Source of the DNA: Yersinia similis
GTDB taxonomy: Bacteria > Pseudomonadota > Gammaproteobacteria > Enterobacterales > Enterobacteriaceae
Assembly: GCF_001053095.1 (NCBI RefSeq)
Contig: NZ_CGBP01000001.1
Span: forward strand, 308,681 to 372,680
Direction of reading: 5' to 3'
Length of the DNA stretch: 64,000 nt
Shown here: positions 38,129 to 48,770 of the stretch, piece after piece
Layout of the letters: every line of letters starts with the position of its first letter
How positions within the stretch are numbered: position 1 is the first letter of the stretch
Position numbers and translations under genes: made by a program
Notes under the pieces: model-generated
Databases searched by the model: none
The model's input: only the letters and a program-made list of their open reading frames with translations
What the model was told of the DNA's origin: nothing

Positions 38129-38879
38129 TAATATTTGTAGTATTAATATTTGTAGCGCCCATATTTGTAGTATCCATCTCTGCTACACGTAATACCGTCA
38201 AATCCAGATAGCGCCCAAGATCACGGCGTGTCATCACGGGATTTTCTTCTATATCAGAAAGATAGGGGATAACCCCTAATAATGGCGCTGTTATCATCCG
38301 TATCAATGTGGCCTGATATTCAGCCTGCCGTTTCCCTGCGGGTGTCACTTCATTAGCAACCCAACCAACCAGTGTCAGCCCGGCGTGCTGAATCGCCTGT
38401 GCCGTGAGCAATGCATGGTTGATACACCCCAGTTTCACCCCAACCACCATAATGACCGGCAATTGTTCCTGCTGTACCCAATCGGCAAATGTGGCCTGCG
38501 GAGAAAGCGGGGTAAACCAGCCGCCAGCCCCTTCTATCAATATCCAGTCAGCGGATGATTCCAGTTGACGTAGACCCTGTGACAAAGCCGTTAAAGGGAT
38601 CTCCCGCCCTTCACTTTCACAGGCAATATGCGGCGATGTCGCTTCCAAAAAAGTGAACGGATTCACTTGTGAGTAACAGAGCCTCTGGCTGCTATTAGCC
38701 TGCAACGCCAAGGCATCACTATTGCGCAATCCGTCAGCGGTCATCTGGCTACCGGATGCCACCGGTTTATAGCCAGCAGTACGGTACCCCTGAGTAGCGG
38801 CCGCTTGCAGTAATGCACAACTGGCGACGGTTTTACCGACATCAGTATCGGTACCGGTGATAAACCAACGTTTAGTCAC
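38118..38879 (-). CDS. bioD: Dethiobiotin synthetase
   Basis: An ATP-dependent ligase that closes the ureido ring of dethiobiotin from diaminopelargonic acid and CO2. P-loop GTDTDVGKT at the N-terminus, catalytic Lys in YKPVASGS, LIEGAGGWFTPLS and GVKLGCINHALLTAQ. The start is GTG at 38879 (KRWFITGTD follows, as in E. coli); an ATG at 38894 is in frame. It overlaps bioC by 8 bases. The last residues (ATNINTTNITDC) are unlike other BioD proteins: a repeated Asn/Thr stretch, and the final codons and stop come from the YPAL. The active site is far from this tail. Confidence 0.94.
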   Translation of the reverse strand: MTKRWFITGTDTDVGKTVASCALLQAAATQGYRTAGYKPVASGSQMTADGLRNSDALALQANSSQRLCYSQVNPFTFLEATSPHIACESEGREIPLTALSQGLRQLESSADWILIEGAGGWFTPLSPQATFADWVQQEQLPVIMVVGVKLGCINHALLTAQAIQHAGLTLVGWVANEVTPAGKRQAEYQATLIRMITAPLLGVIPYLSDIEENPVMTRRDLGRYLDLTVLRVAEMDTTNMGATNINTTNITDC

Positions 38880-39675
38880 GATAAATAACCCCATAAACCA
38901 TATGATAACTCAGTGGATAACCGCCAGATTGCATGACATAGACCCGTTGTAGCGCTGCAAGACGCTGACGCCCCTGTAATCCAGCCTGACGCCCATGATG
39001 CAAATGCGTGGCACCAATGCCTTGTAACGAGCGCATAAGGGCTATCACGTTAGGAAACCGTGGCTGATATAACGCGGTTGTCAGGTGATGACGATAATAT
39101 CGGCAGGCTGCCTGGATATGTTGCAGTGGTAGAAAATCATTTACATGGCGCTGACCATCCACTTGTTGCCACGCCTGCCCTAATTCATCAAGGGAGCCTT
39201 CTGCCAAGGTAGAAAATAGGATGATCCCACCGGGGCGCGTCACTCGGTAGAATTCACTCAACGCCGCCCCCAGATCTGAACACCATTGCACCGCCAAATT
39301 GCTAAAGCAGATATCCACCGACTGGTCGGGCAGTGGAATACGTTCAATATCTCCTAGCAGATAGTCGTCAGCGACCTGCTGTTGGCGCGCATGATCCAAC
39401 ATACCTGCCGCCAGATCCAAGGCAATGACCCGCTTCCCCAACAAGCGCCAATGCTGGCTGAAATAACCCGTGCCACAACCGGCATCCAACACCACAAGGC
39501 CCCCGTGCTGGTGGCCCAGATTTACTAACTGATGACCTGTTTCTCGCTGTAAATCAGCCGCACCGTCGTAGCTCTCGGCGGCCCGGCTGAATGCGGCTGC
39601 AATCGCCTGTTTATCAACGTTCAGTGGCGGTAAACACCCAACGCTCCGTTGAGCGTGCTCAGTGACAGAGGCCAT
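38872..39675 (-). CDS. bioC: Malonyl-ACP O-methyltransferase BioC
   Basis: An SAM-dependent methyltransferase of 267 residues that methylates malonyl-ACP so that fatty-acid synthesis can build the pimeloyl chain of biotin. SAM motif [16 protein letters not shown], motif II region [12 protein letters not shown] and [14 protein letters not shown]. The start is the ATG at 39675 (MASVTEHAQ), which overlaps the end of bioF by 17 bases; the frame further upstream lies in bioF. Third gene of bioBFCD. Confidence 0.94.
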   Translation of the reverse strand: MASVTEHAQRSVGCLPPLNVDKQAIAAAFSRAAESYDGAADLQRETGHQLVNLGHQHGGLVVLDAGCGTGYFSQHWRLLGKRVIALDLAAGMLDHARQQQVADDYLLGDIERIPLPDQSVDICFSNLAVQWCSDLGAALSEFYRVTRPGGIILFSTLAEGSLDELGQAWQQVDGQRHVNDFLPLQHIQAACRYYRHHLTTALYQPRFPNVIALMRSLQGIGATHLHHGRQAGLQGRQRLAALQRVYVMQSGGYPLSYHMVYGVIYRD

Positions 39676-40810
39676 AAAGCACCTCCAATAGCCTATCGAT
39701 ATCCTCGGGTTGATGAGCCGCACTGAGGGTTATGCGCAATCTGGCGCTTCCCGGTGGCACCGTAGGGGGGCGGATTGCCGTCACCCATAAACCAGCAGCA
39801 CGCAGTTGCTCTGCCCAGACCAGGCTTTGCTGATTATCACCTACCAACAGCGGTTGGATCGCCGTTTTTGACGCCCCCAGTTGCAGCGGCAAATGCGCAG
39901 CAGCGGTACGGAATTGGCGGATACGCCGCTGAAGTTGTTGGCGTAATGCATCACCTTGTTGCACTTGGAGCAAGGCGGCTTGTAGAGCACAGGCTTGCGC
40001 GGGGGGCATAGCGGTGCTGTAAATCAGGTGACGGGCATACTGCAACAAGTATTCAGCAACCGGTTCTTGACACAAGACCGCCGCACCACTTAAGCCGAAC
40101 GCCTTGCCAAACGTGACAACTAACAGCTCAGGTTGAACCCCTTGTAACCAGCAACTGCCCCGCCCCCCTTCACCATGAACCCCAATACCGTGCGCATCAT
40201 CCACCAGTAACCAGCCGCCCGCTGCCGACGTCTGTTGGTGCAACGCCGCCAATGGCGCGCTATCGCCATCCATACTAAATACGCCTTCGGTGACCACCAG
40301 CGTCTGCCCCTGGCAAGGCTTGATCAGCAGATTTTGCAGCGCTTCGGGCTGATTATGCTGAAAACGCCGCAACTGCGCGGGTGAGTGCGTGGCGGCTTCC
40401 AATAGTGAGGCATGGCTGAGTTTATCCGCCAATATCCGGTCATCAGCATCGGTCAGAGCCGCCAGCACTGCCTGATTAGCGGCATAACCGGAGATAAATA
40501 GCAGTGCGCGCGGGTAGCCCAACCAATCAGCTAACTGCTGCTCCAACCGGGCATGAGGTTGGCTATAACCGGTCACATGACCAGAACCGCCACTCCCTAC
40601 CCCATAGCGCCGTGCGCCTTGCTGCCATGCGGCAATGATCTCGTCATTCTGGCTTAACCCTAGATAGTCGTTACTGGAGAAGTTGAGATATTGCCGCTCG
40701 CCTGACTGTAGCCAACGCCCATTGGCCCACTCGTTGACCTGGCGAGTACGGTAAGCCGCCGCATCACGTCGCCGTTGCAAGCCTTGCGCTATTTTATCTT
40801 GCCAGCTCAT
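39659..40810 (-). CDS. bioF: 8-amino-7-oxononanoate synthase
   Basis: A PLP enzyme (383 residues) that condenses pimeloyl-ACP and alanine. Blocks: [34 protein letters not shown] and the PLP lysine in [12 protein letters not shown]. The ATG at 40810 overlaps the bioB stop. Second gene of the biotin operon. Confidence 0.95.
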   Translation of the reverse strand: MSWQDKIAQGLQRRRDAAAYRTRQVNEWANGRWLQSGERQYLNFSSNDYLGLSQNDEIIAAWQQGARRYGVGSGGSGHVTGYSQPHARLEQQLADWLGYPRALLFISGYAANQAVLAALTDADDRILADKLSHASLLEAATHSPAQLRRFQHNQPEALQNLLIKPCQGQTLVVTEGVFSMDGDSAPLAALHQQTSAAGGWLLVDDAHGIGVHGEGGRGSCWLQGVQPELLVVTFGKAFGLSGAAVLCQEPVAEYLLQYARHLIYSTAMPPAQACALQAALLQVQQGDALRQQLQRRIRQFRTAAAHLPLQLGASKTAIQPLLVGDNQQSLVWAEQLRAAGLWVTAIRPPTVPPGSARLRITLSAAHQPEDIDRLLEVLYGLCH

Positions 40811-41847
40811 TAGACCGCCGCATTATAAAACTGGGCGGTATCCCCATGCAGTAGCTGCTCGGTCAAGACCTGTTGTTGTTCACGATCACCGTGTGATGTT
40901 GCCGTCTGCTGCGGGTTTAGCCCCAATTTACGGAACAATTGCAGATCGTTATCTTCATCGGGGTTCGGTGTGGTCAGTAATTTGCAGCCGTAGAAAATAG
41001 AGTTGGCTCCAGCCATAAAGCACATGGCCTGAGTTTGTTCGTTCATTTGCTCACGCCCGGCAGACAGACGGACATAGGAAGACGGCATCATGATCCGCGC
41101 TACTGCAATGGTGCGGATAAACTCAAAGGCATCCACCTCTTCGTTATTTTCCAGCGGGGTGCCTTTCACTTTTACCAACATATTGATGGGCACGCTTTCA
41201 GGTGGCTTAGGCAAGTTCGCCAGTTGCACCAACAGCCCAGCGCGATCGCGTACCGTTTCCCCCAGCCCGACGATGCCACCAGAACACACTTTGATCCCAG
41301 CGTCACGCACCTCGTTTAACGTATCCAAACGTTCCTGATAGCTGCGGGTCGTAATAATGCTGCCGTAAAACTCCGGAGAGGTATCCAGATTGTGGTTGTA
41401 ATAATCCAGCCCGGCATCCGCCAGCCGATGAGCTTGCTGTTTACTCAGCGAACCCAATGTCATACAGGTTTCCATCCCTATTGCCTTGACGCCTTCAACC
41501 ATTTTCTCCAGATAAGGCATATCCCTCTCGTGGGGATTTTTCCAGGCCGCCCCCATACAGAAGCGGGTCGAACCTGCGGCTTTGGCTTTCTTGGCAGATT
41601 CCAGTACCTGCTCAACCTGCATTAAGCGTTCGCTTTCCAGACCGGTTTTATAGCGAGAGCTTTGCGGGCAATATTTGCAATCTTCCGGACAGGCTCCGGT
41701 TTTAATCGACAACAACGTACTGACTTGTACCTGACGCGGATCAAAATGCTGGCGGTGAACTTGCTGTGCTTCAAACAATAATTCCAACAGCGGTTTATCA
41801 AACAGGGCCTGGGCTTGCCCTACTGTCCAGTGATGATAAGTTGCCAT
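40810..41847 (-). CDS. bioB: Biotin synthase
   Basis: A radical-SAM enzyme (345 residues) that inserts sulfur into dethiobiotin. The [4Fe-4S] cluster ligands are C53, C57 and C60 in ACPEDCKYC; further conserved blocks are [21 protein letters not shown], and R in VRLSAGRE for the [2Fe-2S] cluster. It is the first gene of bioBFCD, divergent from bioA across a BirA-type operator. Confidence 0.96.
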   Translation of the reverse strand: MATYHHWTVGQAQALFDKPLLELLFEAQQVHRQHFDPRQVQVSTLLSIKTGACPEDCKYCPQSSRYKTGLESERLMQVEQVLESAKKAKAAGSTRFCMGAAWKNPHERDMPYLEKMVEGVKAIGMETCMTLGSLSKQQAHRLADAGLDYYNHNLDTSPEFYGSIITTRSYQERLDTLNEVRDAGIKVCSGGIVGLGETVRDRAGLLVQLANLPKPPESVPINMLVKVKGTPLENNEEVDAFEFIRTIAVARIMMPSSYVRLSAGREQMNEQTQAMCFMAGANSIFYGCKLLTTPNPDEDNDLQLFRKLGLNPQQTATSHGDREQQQVLTEQLLHGDTAQFYNAAV

Positions 41848-41902
41848 AATGGCCTCTCAAAAGAAGAGAAAAAGTTTCGTCAGTGTAAATAAACTCGATA
41901 TA

Positions 41903-41936
41903 CTGTCAATCACTCTATGGTTGTTTTGGTTTACAA
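41903..41936. promoter_or_regulatory. BirA operator between bioB and bioA
   Basis: The right half GGTTTACAA (41928-41936) is identical to the E. coli site. The left half CTGTCAATC (41903-41911) matches TTGTAAACC at 6 of 9 positions and lies at the exact E. coli spacing of 16 bases. The site lies between divergent bioB and bioA and 9 bases before the bioA start. BirA-biotinyl-AMP would repress both sides. Confidence 0.75.
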
Positions 41937-41945
41937 CGGTACCTA

Positions 41946-43226
41946 ATGACACCTTCTGACTTGGTTTTTGATCAACAGCATATCTGGCATCCCTACACCT
42001 CAATGACTGAGCCGCTGCCCTGTTACCCCGTGGTGGCCGCTGAAGGTGTTGAATTGCAATTAGCTGATGGTCGGCGGCTGATCGATGGTATGTCATCTTG
42101 GTGGGCGGCCATTCATGGCTATAACCACCCGGTACTGAATTTCGCCGCACATCAGCAACTGGATAAAATGTCGCACGTGATGTTTGGCGGCATTACCCAT
42201 CCGCCCGCAGTAAAGCTGTGCCGACAACTGGTCGCGATGACACCGCCGCCACTGGAATGCGTTTTTTTGGCCGATTCCGGCTCGGTGAGCGTTGAGGTCG
42301 CACTGAAAATGGCGTTGCAATACTGGCAGGCGAAGGGTGAGCGGCGACAGCGTATTTTGACCTTGCGTCATGGTTACCATGGCGATACGTTCGGTGCGAT
42401 GTCCGTCTGTGACCCACAGAATTCAATGCACAGTTTGTATCAGGGCTATTTAGCCGAGAATCTGTTTGCCAGTGCGCCACAGTGCGGCTTTGATGACCCG
42501 TGGGATCCGCAAGATATTGCTGATTTTGCCGCGCTGATAACTCAGCACGCCAGTGAGATTGCCGCCGTAATCCTGGAACCTGTAGTGCAAGGGGCTGGCG
42601 GGATGCGAATTTATCACCCCAGCTATCTGCGTGAAGTCAGAGCGTTATGTGATAAACATCAAATTTTATTGATTGCCGATGAGATAGCCACTGGGTTTGG
42701 CCGAACAGGCAAACTGTTTGCCTGTGAACATGCGCAGATCGTGCCGGATATTTTATGTTTAGGTAAAGCCCTCACCGGAGGCTATCTAACCTTATCCGCC
42801 ACGCTGACCACCCGTACAGTGGCCGAAACCATCAGTAAGGGGGATGCAGGGTGCTTTATGCATGGGCCAACCTTTATGGCAAATCCGCTGGCTTGCGCAG
42901 TCGCCTCTGCGAACCTGAGTTTATTAGCAGAAAATTCGTGGCAACAGCAGGTGAGTGAAATAGAAGATCAGTTAAAAAGGGAATTACTGCCGCTGGCTCA
43001 GGAAGATACCGTGGCAGATGTGCGGGTACTTGGGGCCATCGGGGTGGTGGAGATGAAAAAAACCGTTAATGTCGCCCGCCTGCAACGCAGTTTTGTCGAA
43101 CAAGGGGTGTGGATCAGGCCCTTTGGCAAACTGATTTATCTGATGCCACCTTATATTATCTCTCAACACGCCTTAACTCGGCTCACTGCTGCTGTGGCCG
43201 CTGCCGTGGTAGATCGCGGAAGCTAA
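41946..43226 (+). CDS. bioA: Adenosylmethionine-8-amino-7-oxononanoate aminotransferase
   Basis: A class-III PLP aminotransferase (426 residues) that uses SAM as amino donor to make 7,8-diaminopelargonic acid. Blocks: [47 protein letters not shown], and the PLP lysine in [11 protein letters not shown]. No clear ribosome site is seen before the ATG at 41946 because the BirA half-site reaches to 9 bases from it. Single gene; a YPAL fragment follows the stop at once. Confidence 0.95.
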   Translation: MTPSDLVFDQQHIWHPYTSMTEPLPCYPVVAAEGVELQLADGRRLIDGMSSWWAAIHGYNHPVLNFAAHQQLDKMSHVMFGGITHPPAVKLCRQLVAMTPPPLECVFLADSGSVSVEVALKMALQYWQAKGERRQRILTLRHGYHGDTFGAMSVCDPQNSMHSLYQGYLAENLFASAPQCGFDDPWDPQDIADFAALITQHASEIAAVILEPVVQGAGGMRIYHPSYLREVRALCDKHQILLIADEIATGFGRTGKLFACEHAQIVPDILCLGKALTGGYLTLSATLTTRTVAETISKGDAGCFMHGPTFMANPLACAVASANLSLLAENSWQQQVSEIEDQLKRELLPLAQEDTVADVRVLGAIGVVEMKKTVNVARLQRSFVEQGVWIRPFGKLIYLMPPYIISQHALTRLTAAVAAAVVDRGS

Positions 43227-43227
43227 A

Positions 43228-43278
43228 TGCCTATCCTCACCGTTTAAGGTAACGGCATCGCGGTTTTTCCGCCGTCTG
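43228..43278 (+). repeat. YPAL fragment behind bioA
   Basis: TGCCTATCCTCACCGTTTAAGG and the following bases to CCGTCTG match the last 50 bases of the YPAL body with several changes and a damaged GTCAGCAG end. It begins one base after the bioA stop codon. Confidence 0.65.
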
Positions 43279-43303
43279 GTGTAAAGATCTCTGCGACATC
43301 AGC

Positions 43304-43336
43304 GCCATTGTCGCCATTGTCGCCATTGTCGCCATC
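43304..43336. repeat. 9-bp tandem repeat
   Basis: Three exact copies of GCCATTGTC (43304-43330) followed by GCCATC. Lies in the gap between convergent bioA and pgl. Possible variable-number locus. Confidence 0.8.
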
Positions 43337-43450
43337 AGTTTAGACATGGGCAGTGCACAGCCACCAGAGCGTGCACAAGGTATGTGAGGATAACGAGCAC
43401 TGCCCAGGTTAAAAATAGTCAGTAAAATGGCCAGTAAAATAGCCTATTGT

Positions 43451-44455
43451 TTATGAGTTCTGCGGCATCCGGATACTGACCCACATTGGCCCCTTACCTA
43501 CCGGATAGCGTTTCAGGGTGGTTAGCTCCCCCGTGTTCTGATCGATACGATAAACTTCGATATGATCAGATTTCTGACCGGAAGCAATCAGGAAGTTACC
43601 ACTGTGGTCGATATTGAAACCACGTGGTTGGGCTTCGGTCAGGTGGTGCCCGACCAATGAAATCACCCGGCCATCATCAGAAACAGTGAAAATGCCCAAC
43701 AGGCTGGCGGTACGGTCACTGATATATAAATAGCGGCCATTAGGCGTGATATGAATATCCGCCGCCCAACAGGTGCCAGTGAAATCAGCAGGCATCGCAT
43801 CCAGGCTCTGCACTAAGTGGTATTCCTGACCGTTATTGCTGATTTGATACACATCCACCGAGCTATTGAGTTCGTTGACACAATAAGCAACCTGATGATT
43901 CGGGTGGAAAGCCATATGACGTGGGCCTGCGCCTGCGGCAACAGTAATATCAGCCTGTGCATGGGGGGTTAACTGACCCTCCGCGCTCAAATCAAACAGC
44001 CGCACCTTATCCTCTTTCAGGCAAGGAACTAACAAGATCTGGTTGGTCGGGTCAATATTCGCCGAATGTGGCGCGGGCAGGTCATCCAATTGCTGAATGG
44101 GGGCTTGCACCACGCCATGCTTATCAATAGGGCTAATACTGACGCAATTGAAACTGTAAGAAGCAGAGAACAGGAAACGACCTTGCAGATCGGTGCCAAT
44201 GTGAGTCGGGCTACCGGGAAGCGGTGCCATACCTGCGGCGGTCAGCGTACCGTCATCGGCAATGTTATAGCTGACAATACCAAAGTCAGGACGAACCCCA
44301 ACATACAGATGGCGCTGATTAGGGCTTATTGCCATCGGTTGCACCTGACCCGGCACGTCCACGGTTTGCAATAAGGTTAATTCACCGGCTGAATCTAATT
44401 GCCAGACATGAATTTGTTGGCTGTCTGGACTTGCCACATAAACCGCTTGCTTCAT
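43451..44455 (-). CDS. pgl: 6-phosphogluconolactonase
   Basis: A seven-bladed beta-propeller lactonase (334 residues; E. coli 331) that hydrolyses 6-phosphogluconolactone in the pentose phosphate pathway. Propeller signatures: [45 protein letters not shown], and the C-terminal [16 protein letters not shown] lies upstream of the ATG (ACTAAGGAGTAAAG). Divergent from ybhA, as in E. coli. Confidence 0.95.
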   Translation of the reverse strand: MKQAVYVASPDSQQIHVWQLDSAGELTLLQTVDVPGQVQPMAISPNQRHLYVGVRPDFGIVSYNIADDGTLTAAGMAPLPGSPTHIGTDLQGRFLFSASYSFNCVSISPIDKHGVVQAPIQQLDDLPAPHSANIDPTNQILLVPCLKEDKVRLFDLSAEGQLTPHAQADITVAAGAGPRHMAFHPNHQVAYCVNELNSSVDVYQISNNGQEYHLVQSLDAMPADFTGTCWAADIHITPNGRYLYISDRTASLLGIFTVSDDGRVISLVGHHLTEAQPRGFNIDHSGNFLIASGQKSDHIEVYRIDQNTGELTTLKRYPVGKGPMWVSIRMPQNS

Positions 44456-44755
44456 CTTTACTCCTTAGTCGAGCCTGTTGGGCAACGCTATTAAAGCGAA
44501 TTGGCCTGTTCCAGCCCCTTCGCCTTAACCAAATATCTTTTATTAACGGGTAATTTTAGCTTAGCTTACCTGACTGCACGGACATAACAACTGTCTGACG
44601 TCTCGCTGTTTATATCTTGCTCTGCTTCTTTTTAGCTGTTTATACAGGCCTTTCCCCCGTTTGGTTTAATCGATCGCCCATCCGGTGTACTATCGGAACA
44701 TACTTTTCAAGCATATAATTTCTCATTCGCCCCTTTAATGGGGACAGGGACCGCT
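44456..44755. promoter_or_regulatory. pgl/ybhA divergent promoter region
   Basis: 300 bases holding the promoters of both genes. No operator, repeat or small gene was recognised. Confidence 0.5.
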
Positions 44756-45577
44756 ATGACATATCGCATAATCGCACTGGATCTGGACGGAACACTGTTA
44801 GATCACAAAAAACGCATCCTGCCTGAATCGTTGTCCGCGCTGGCGCAAGCCCGGGCTGAAGGCGTGAAAGTGATCGTCGTGACAGGCCGCCACCATGTCG
44901 CGATCCATCCGTTTTATCAGGCACTGCAACTGGATACGCCCGCTATCTGCTGTAACGGCACTTATATTTATGATTATCAAAATAAAAAAGTGCTGGATTC
45001 AAACCCACTCACACCACAGCAGGCGGTTCAAGTCCTGCAATTACTGGAGAAAACACAGATCCATGGCCTGATGTATGTGGATGATGCCATGCTGTATCAG
45101 CATACTACTGGCCATGTGACCCGCACCCTCAGTTGGGCCGAGTCATTGCCGCTCGCTCAGCGCCCGACCTTTCTTCATGTCGACAGCTTACTGGATGCCG
45201 CTCACAGTGCTACCGCCATCTGGAAATTTGCCACCTCTCACCCAGATACTGCACAGTTAAAAGCGTTTGCCGCCATGGTAGAAGCAGAAATGGGGCTGGC
45301 CTGCGAATGGTCATGGCATGATCAGGTGGATATCGCCCAAGCCGGGAACAGCAAGGGTAAACGCCTCCAACAGTGGGTTGAATCTCAGGGCCTGAGTATG
45401 AAAGAGGTGGTCGCTTTTGGTGATAACTTTAACGATCTGAGTATGTTGGAAGCTGCCGGATTGGGGGTTGCCATGGGTAACAGCGACGATGCAATTAAAC
45501 AACGGGCGGATCTGGTGATTGCGGATAACGAACAACCGGGTATTGCCGCTGTTATTCGCCAGCATGTATTAGCCTGA
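44756..45577 (+). CDS. ybhA: HAD phosphatase YbhA (pyridoxal phosphate phosphatase)
   Basis: A 273-residue Cof-type HAD hydrolase. Catalytic aspartates in ALDLDGTLLDH, motif II VTGRH, Lys in NSKGKRL, and GDNFNDLSMLEAAG. In E. coli it dephosphorylates pyridoxal 5'-phosphate and several sugar phosphates. The start is the ATG at 44756 (MTYRIIALDLDG) with AGGGA 6 bases upstream; an in-frame ATG at 44738 is possible but adds residues not found in E. coli. Convergent with modC. Confidence 0.93.
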   Translation: MTYRIIALDLDGTLLDHKKRILPESLSALAQARAEGVKVIVVTGRHHVAIHPFYQALQLDTPAICCNGTYIYDYQNKKVLDSNPLTPQQAVQVLQLLEKTQIHGLMYVDDAMLYQHTTGHVTRTLSWAESLPLAQRPTFLHVDSLLDAAHSATAIWKFATSHPDTAQLKAFAAMVEAEMGLACEWSWHDQVDIAQAGNSKGKRLQQWVESQGLSMKEVVAFGDNFNDLSMLEAAGLGVAMGNSDDAIKQRADLVIADNEQPGIAAVIRQHVLA

Positions 45578-45632
45578 TAAATTAACAGCGACTAACCCAT
45601 CATGGTGGTGCCTGCACCAAAAGCAGCACCAC

Positions 45633-46697
45633 TCAATTTTGGCGGTTAAATGACACACTTTTTATCTGTGCATATACCCATTGACCAGGTTTCAGCCCCA
45701 GTTCATCTCGTGCCCATGGCGTGATCCGCGCCCATAACCATTGCTCACCAATGGCCAACTTAACATCGACCTGCCCGTCCACATCAAGACACTCAGCCAC
45801 TTTTACCGGCAAAATATTACGAATACTGCTGCTGTGCGGTGGCTGTAATACCAGTGAGACATCCGCGGCATTAATACGGATGCGCATTGAATTGCCTTCA
45901 GCGGCATCCAGTTTACCTACCCACAACCGCTGGTCGCCTAAAGCCAGTGCCGTCATCGCATAGCGATCATGATGACCAATCACACTCACCCGCAAAATGC
46001 TGTTAGGCTCTTCCCGTTGCAACCACGGCCGCAATGCACTGCTGGCCCACACCTCCTCCAGCCCCCCCACGGCACGAACTTTACCGGCATCCATCACCAC
46101 CACTTGATCCGCCAGCCGCAAAATTTCATCCATGCTGTGGCTGACATACAAAATTGGCGTATTCACATCCTGCGCCAACCGCTCCAGATAAGGCAACAGC
46201 TCGCGCTTACGTGGCAAATCCAGTGATGCCAATGGCTCATCCATTAGTAGTAACTCAGGAGCGGTCAATAATGCACGACCAATGGCAACCCGCTGTTTCT
46301 CGCCACCTGACAGCGTGAACGGGAAGCGGCTCAATAACGGTTCAATGCCCAGCAAGCCCACAATCGCGTCAAACTGCCCGCGCATTGACGCCGCCATACC
46401 GTATTGCAAGTTACCCCGCACCCGATAATGAGGGAACAAGCGCGCATCCTGAAACACGTAGCCAACCCGGCGCTTTTCCGGCGGCAGGTAAATATTCTTC
46501 TCGGCATCCACCAGCACCCGGCCATTCAGAATCACCCGGCCTTGCTGTGGGCGAGTCAGCCCCGCTATCACATTAATCAGTGACGTTTTACCGGCACCCG
46601 ATAAACCAAAAATCGCGGTAATCCCCTGCGCCGGTAAATTGGTGGCGACCTGTAGGTGTAAATCACCCAACTGTTGGCTGAAATTCAGTTCTAGCAT
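45633..46697 (-). CDS. modC: Molybdate ABC transporter ATPase ModC
   Basis: The ATPase of molybdate import, 354 residues. Walker [10 protein letters not shown] (about 31-39), signature LSGGE, Walker [14 protein letters not shown]-loop VSHSMDE, then a C-terminal Mop/TOBE domain ([13 protein letters not shown]) that binds oxyanion. Its ATG lies 7 bases inside modB, so translation is coupled. Last gene of modABC. Confidence 0.96.
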   Translation of the reverse strand: MLELNFSQQLGDLHLQVATNLPAQGITAIFGLSGAGKTSLINVIAGLTRPQQGRVILNGRVLVDAEKNIYLPPEKRRVGYVFQDARLFPHYRVRGNLQYGMAASMRGQFDAIVGLLGIEPLLSRFPFTLSGGEKQRVAIGRALLTAPELLLMDEPLASLDLPRKRELLPYLERLAQDVNTPILYVSHSMDEILRLADQVVVMDAGKVRAVGGLEEVWASSALRPWLQREEPNSILRVSVIGHHDRYAMTALALGDQRLWVGKLDAAEGNSMRIRINAADVSLVLQPPHSSSIRNILPVKVAECLDVDGQVDVKLAIGEQWLWARITPWARDELGLKPGQWVYAQIKSVSFNRQN

Positions 46698-47386
46698 GGG
46701 GCCCCCATGCGTTTTTTACCCCAATTAGCCAGCCGTTCAGATAACAGTAATGACACCAACGATAAAATAATGGCGATCACACACAAGCGCGCAGCGGCTG
46801 CTTCCGCACCGGGCGTTTCAATTAGGGTGTACATCGCCAGAGGGATGGTTCGGGTTTCACCGGGGATATTCGAAACAAACGTGATGGTCGCACCGAACTC
46901 CCCCAATGAGCGGGCAAAAGACAGCACCGTACCGGCAATCACACCCGGTAAAGAGAGCGGCAGAGTAATAGTGAAAAAGACCCGCCATGGCGTTGCCCCT
47001 AACGTACGCGCCGCCAGCTCCAAACGGGTATCAATGGCCTCCAGAGCTATGCGAATAGCCCTGACCATCAAGGGAAAAGCAACCACCGCCGAGGCCAAGG
47101 CCGCACCACGCCAACTGAAACTGAAATTAATGCCAAACCAGCTATAGAGCCATTCGCCGATAAAACCGCGCCGCCCCATACTGATCAATAATAGATAGCC
47201 AATCACCACCGGTGGCAGCACCAGTGGCAAATGAATCACACTGTCTAGCAGCGATTTCCCAGGGAAACGACAACGCACTAAAATCCAGGCCATCAGAATA
47301 CCCAATGGCAGGCTACAGGCTACCGCGACACCGGAAACTTTCAGGCTGAGAATAATCGCCTGCCATTCATACTCGCTCAATATCAT
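46691..47386 (-). CDS. modB: Molybdate ABC transporter permease ModB
   Basis: A 231-residue inner-membrane permease with five to six helices and the EAA coupling loop [20 protein letters not shown] cut: key residues E-x-A-A-x-x-L-G-A. It forms the channel with ModC. It starts directly at the modA stop (47386). Confidence 0.95.
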   Translation of the reverse strand: MILSEYEWQAIILSLKVSGVAVACSLPLGILMAWILVRCRFPGKSLLDSVIHLPLVLPPVVIGYLLLISMGRRGFIGEWLYSWFGINFSFSWRGAALASAVVAFPLMVRAIRIALEAIDTRLELAARTLGATPWRVFFTITLPLSLPGVIAGTVLSFARSLGEFGATITFVSNIPGETRTIPLAMYTLIETPGAEAAAARLCVIAIILSLVSLLLSERLANWGKKRMGAPC

Positions 47387-48165
47387 TAGCGTAGGGTGAA
47401 TCCATAGTTTTTGAAAATCACAGCGGCTGCCGGGCTTTTCAGGTAATCATAAAAAGCTGTTACCGTTGGATTGTCATGGCCTTTAACTATCGCCATTGGA
47501 TATTCAACCGGCTTATGGCTTGTCTCCGGGAATATTCCAACAACTTTAACTTTCTTACTGGCTACCGCATCTGAGCCATAAACAATACCCAACGGCGCTT
47601 CTGCCCGTTCAACCAGCGCCATTGCGCTTCTCACATTATTGGCACGGGCCATTTCCGGGGCTAACGTTGACCAGGCCCCTAAGTTTTCCAGGGACTCTTT
47701 GGCATAAATTCCAGCCGGTACGTGGTCAGGATCACCAACCGCCAAGCGGCCACCCTCCAGCAATTTTTTCCAGTCGGTTTTCTTATCAATCTCGACTTTA
47801 TCAATCTTGCTGTCTTGCGGCGCAATCAATACCAGCTCGTTCCCCAATAACGTGTAGCGAGTATTGGCGACAATTTGCTGTTTATCAATGGCATAATCCA
47901 TCCATTGTTGGTCAGCGGAAATAAACAGATCGGCCGGTGCACCCTGCTCAATCTGCCGTGCCAGCGTGGAAGATGACGCATAGGAAGCCACCACATCGAC
48001 CTGCTTTTCTTGTTTATACTGGACAGCAATATCCTGTAGCGCATTGGTCAGTGAGGCCGCGGCAAACACGGTAATCTTGTCGGCGGCGAAGACTGGGCTG
48101 GAAAAAGCCGTCAGCAATACCGCACCTGCTACCCAGTAACTCACTTTACCGTATTGATTCTTCAT
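47386..48165 (-). CDS. modA: Molybdate-binding protein ModA
   Basis: The periplasmic molybdate/tungstate receptor, 259 residues, with a signal peptide (VAGAVLLTAFSSPVFA, cleavage after about residue 27). Binding-site region FAAASLTNALQDIA with the conserved Ser/Thr/Asn, and YASSSTLARQIEQGAPADLFISAD. The start is the ATG at 48165 (MKNQYGKVS) with GGAG 6 bases upstream; a GTG at 48177 is part of that ribosome site. Confidence 0.96.
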   Translation of the reverse strand: MKNQYGKVSYWVAGAVLLTAFSSPVFAADKITVFAAASLTNALQDIAVQYKQEKQVDVVASYASSSTLARQIEQGAPADLFISADQQWMDYAIDKQQIVANTRYTLLGNELVLIAPQDSKIDKVEIDKKTDWKKLLEGGRLAVGDPDHVPAGIYAKESLENLGAWSTLAPEMARANNVRSAMALVERAEAPLGIVYGSDAVASKKVKVVGIFPETSHKPVEYPMAIVKGHDNPTVTAFYDYLKSPAAAVIFKNYGFTLR

Positions 48166-48188
48166 GTTGTTCTCCACATTAACGATAT

Positions 48189-48212
48189 CGTTATATATGT
48201 TGGAATATAGCG
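48189..48212. promoter_or_regulatory. ModE operator of modABC
   Basis: CGTTATAT (48189-48196), 8 bases, ATATAGCG (48205-48212): an inverted repeat with the sequence and spacing of the ModE box of E. coli modA. It sits just upstream of modA, where ModE-molybdate would block transcription. ModE is encoded 600 bases away. Confidence 0.85.
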
Positions 48213-48387
48213 TAACATTATAAGCAGGTCATGCAGTTTATCGGCAAGATGTGAGGCAGCTTGAGTCACGGGAGGAACTAAGGCGGGGGATCATGATGAA
48301 GGATGAAAAAAAATGCCCAACGTTTACACGCCAGGCATTCAGAAATCAGATACTTAGGGGCTTGCACTGATAAGCGTGCTGCAACAC

Positions 48388-48540
48388 TCAAGAACGAACG
48401 GTATTTCGTTCTTTCGGGTGACCCGTCTTGGAGATCACGTTAAACACTTCACCCAGCCCATAAATCAGCCCCAGAATGACTGCCATCACCACCGGTACCA
48501 TGACCACGGCAAAGACCAGACTTTTTAATAGTTCAAACAT
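48388..48540 (-). CDS. acrZ: AcrZ, small AcrAB-TolC accessory membrane protein
   Basis: A 50-residue single-helix inner-membrane protein. The N-terminal half ([18 protein letters not shown] then [16 protein letters not shown]) is almost identical to E. coli AcrZ, which binds AcrB and modifies its drug range. The C-terminal tail ([14 protein letters not shown]) is different. GAGAGG lies 5 bases before the ATG. It has the same position as in E. coli, between modA and modE. It is too short for most gene callers. Confidence 0.93.
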   Translation of the reverse strand: MFELLKSLVFAVVMVPVVMAVILGLIYGLGEVFNVISKTGHPKERNTVRS

Positions 48541-48690
48541 GCTAGCCTCTCATAACTGCCCATTGAGCGATAACCCACGTTATCACAATAACCAACACCA
48601 CTGCCTATCATTTACTGTAAATGATATCAGCAATGAATTAACCCTGTTATTTTAACCAACGATAAAAAAATGTAACCTGCCAAACGTGCG

Positions 48691-48741
48691 ATTTATCTAT
48701 CTATGTTATTTAGCTATCTATGCCATTTAGCTATCTATGAC
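48691..48741. repeat. 17-bp tandem repeat upstream of modE
   Basis: Three units of ATTTAGCTATCTATGNN (48691-48707, 48708-48724, 48725-48741), differing by a few bases, end 29 bases before the modE ATG. They probably overlap the modE promoter. Confidence 0.85.
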
Positions 48742-48770
48742 AATAACTGTTTCCCGCCGGAGTAAAAACA

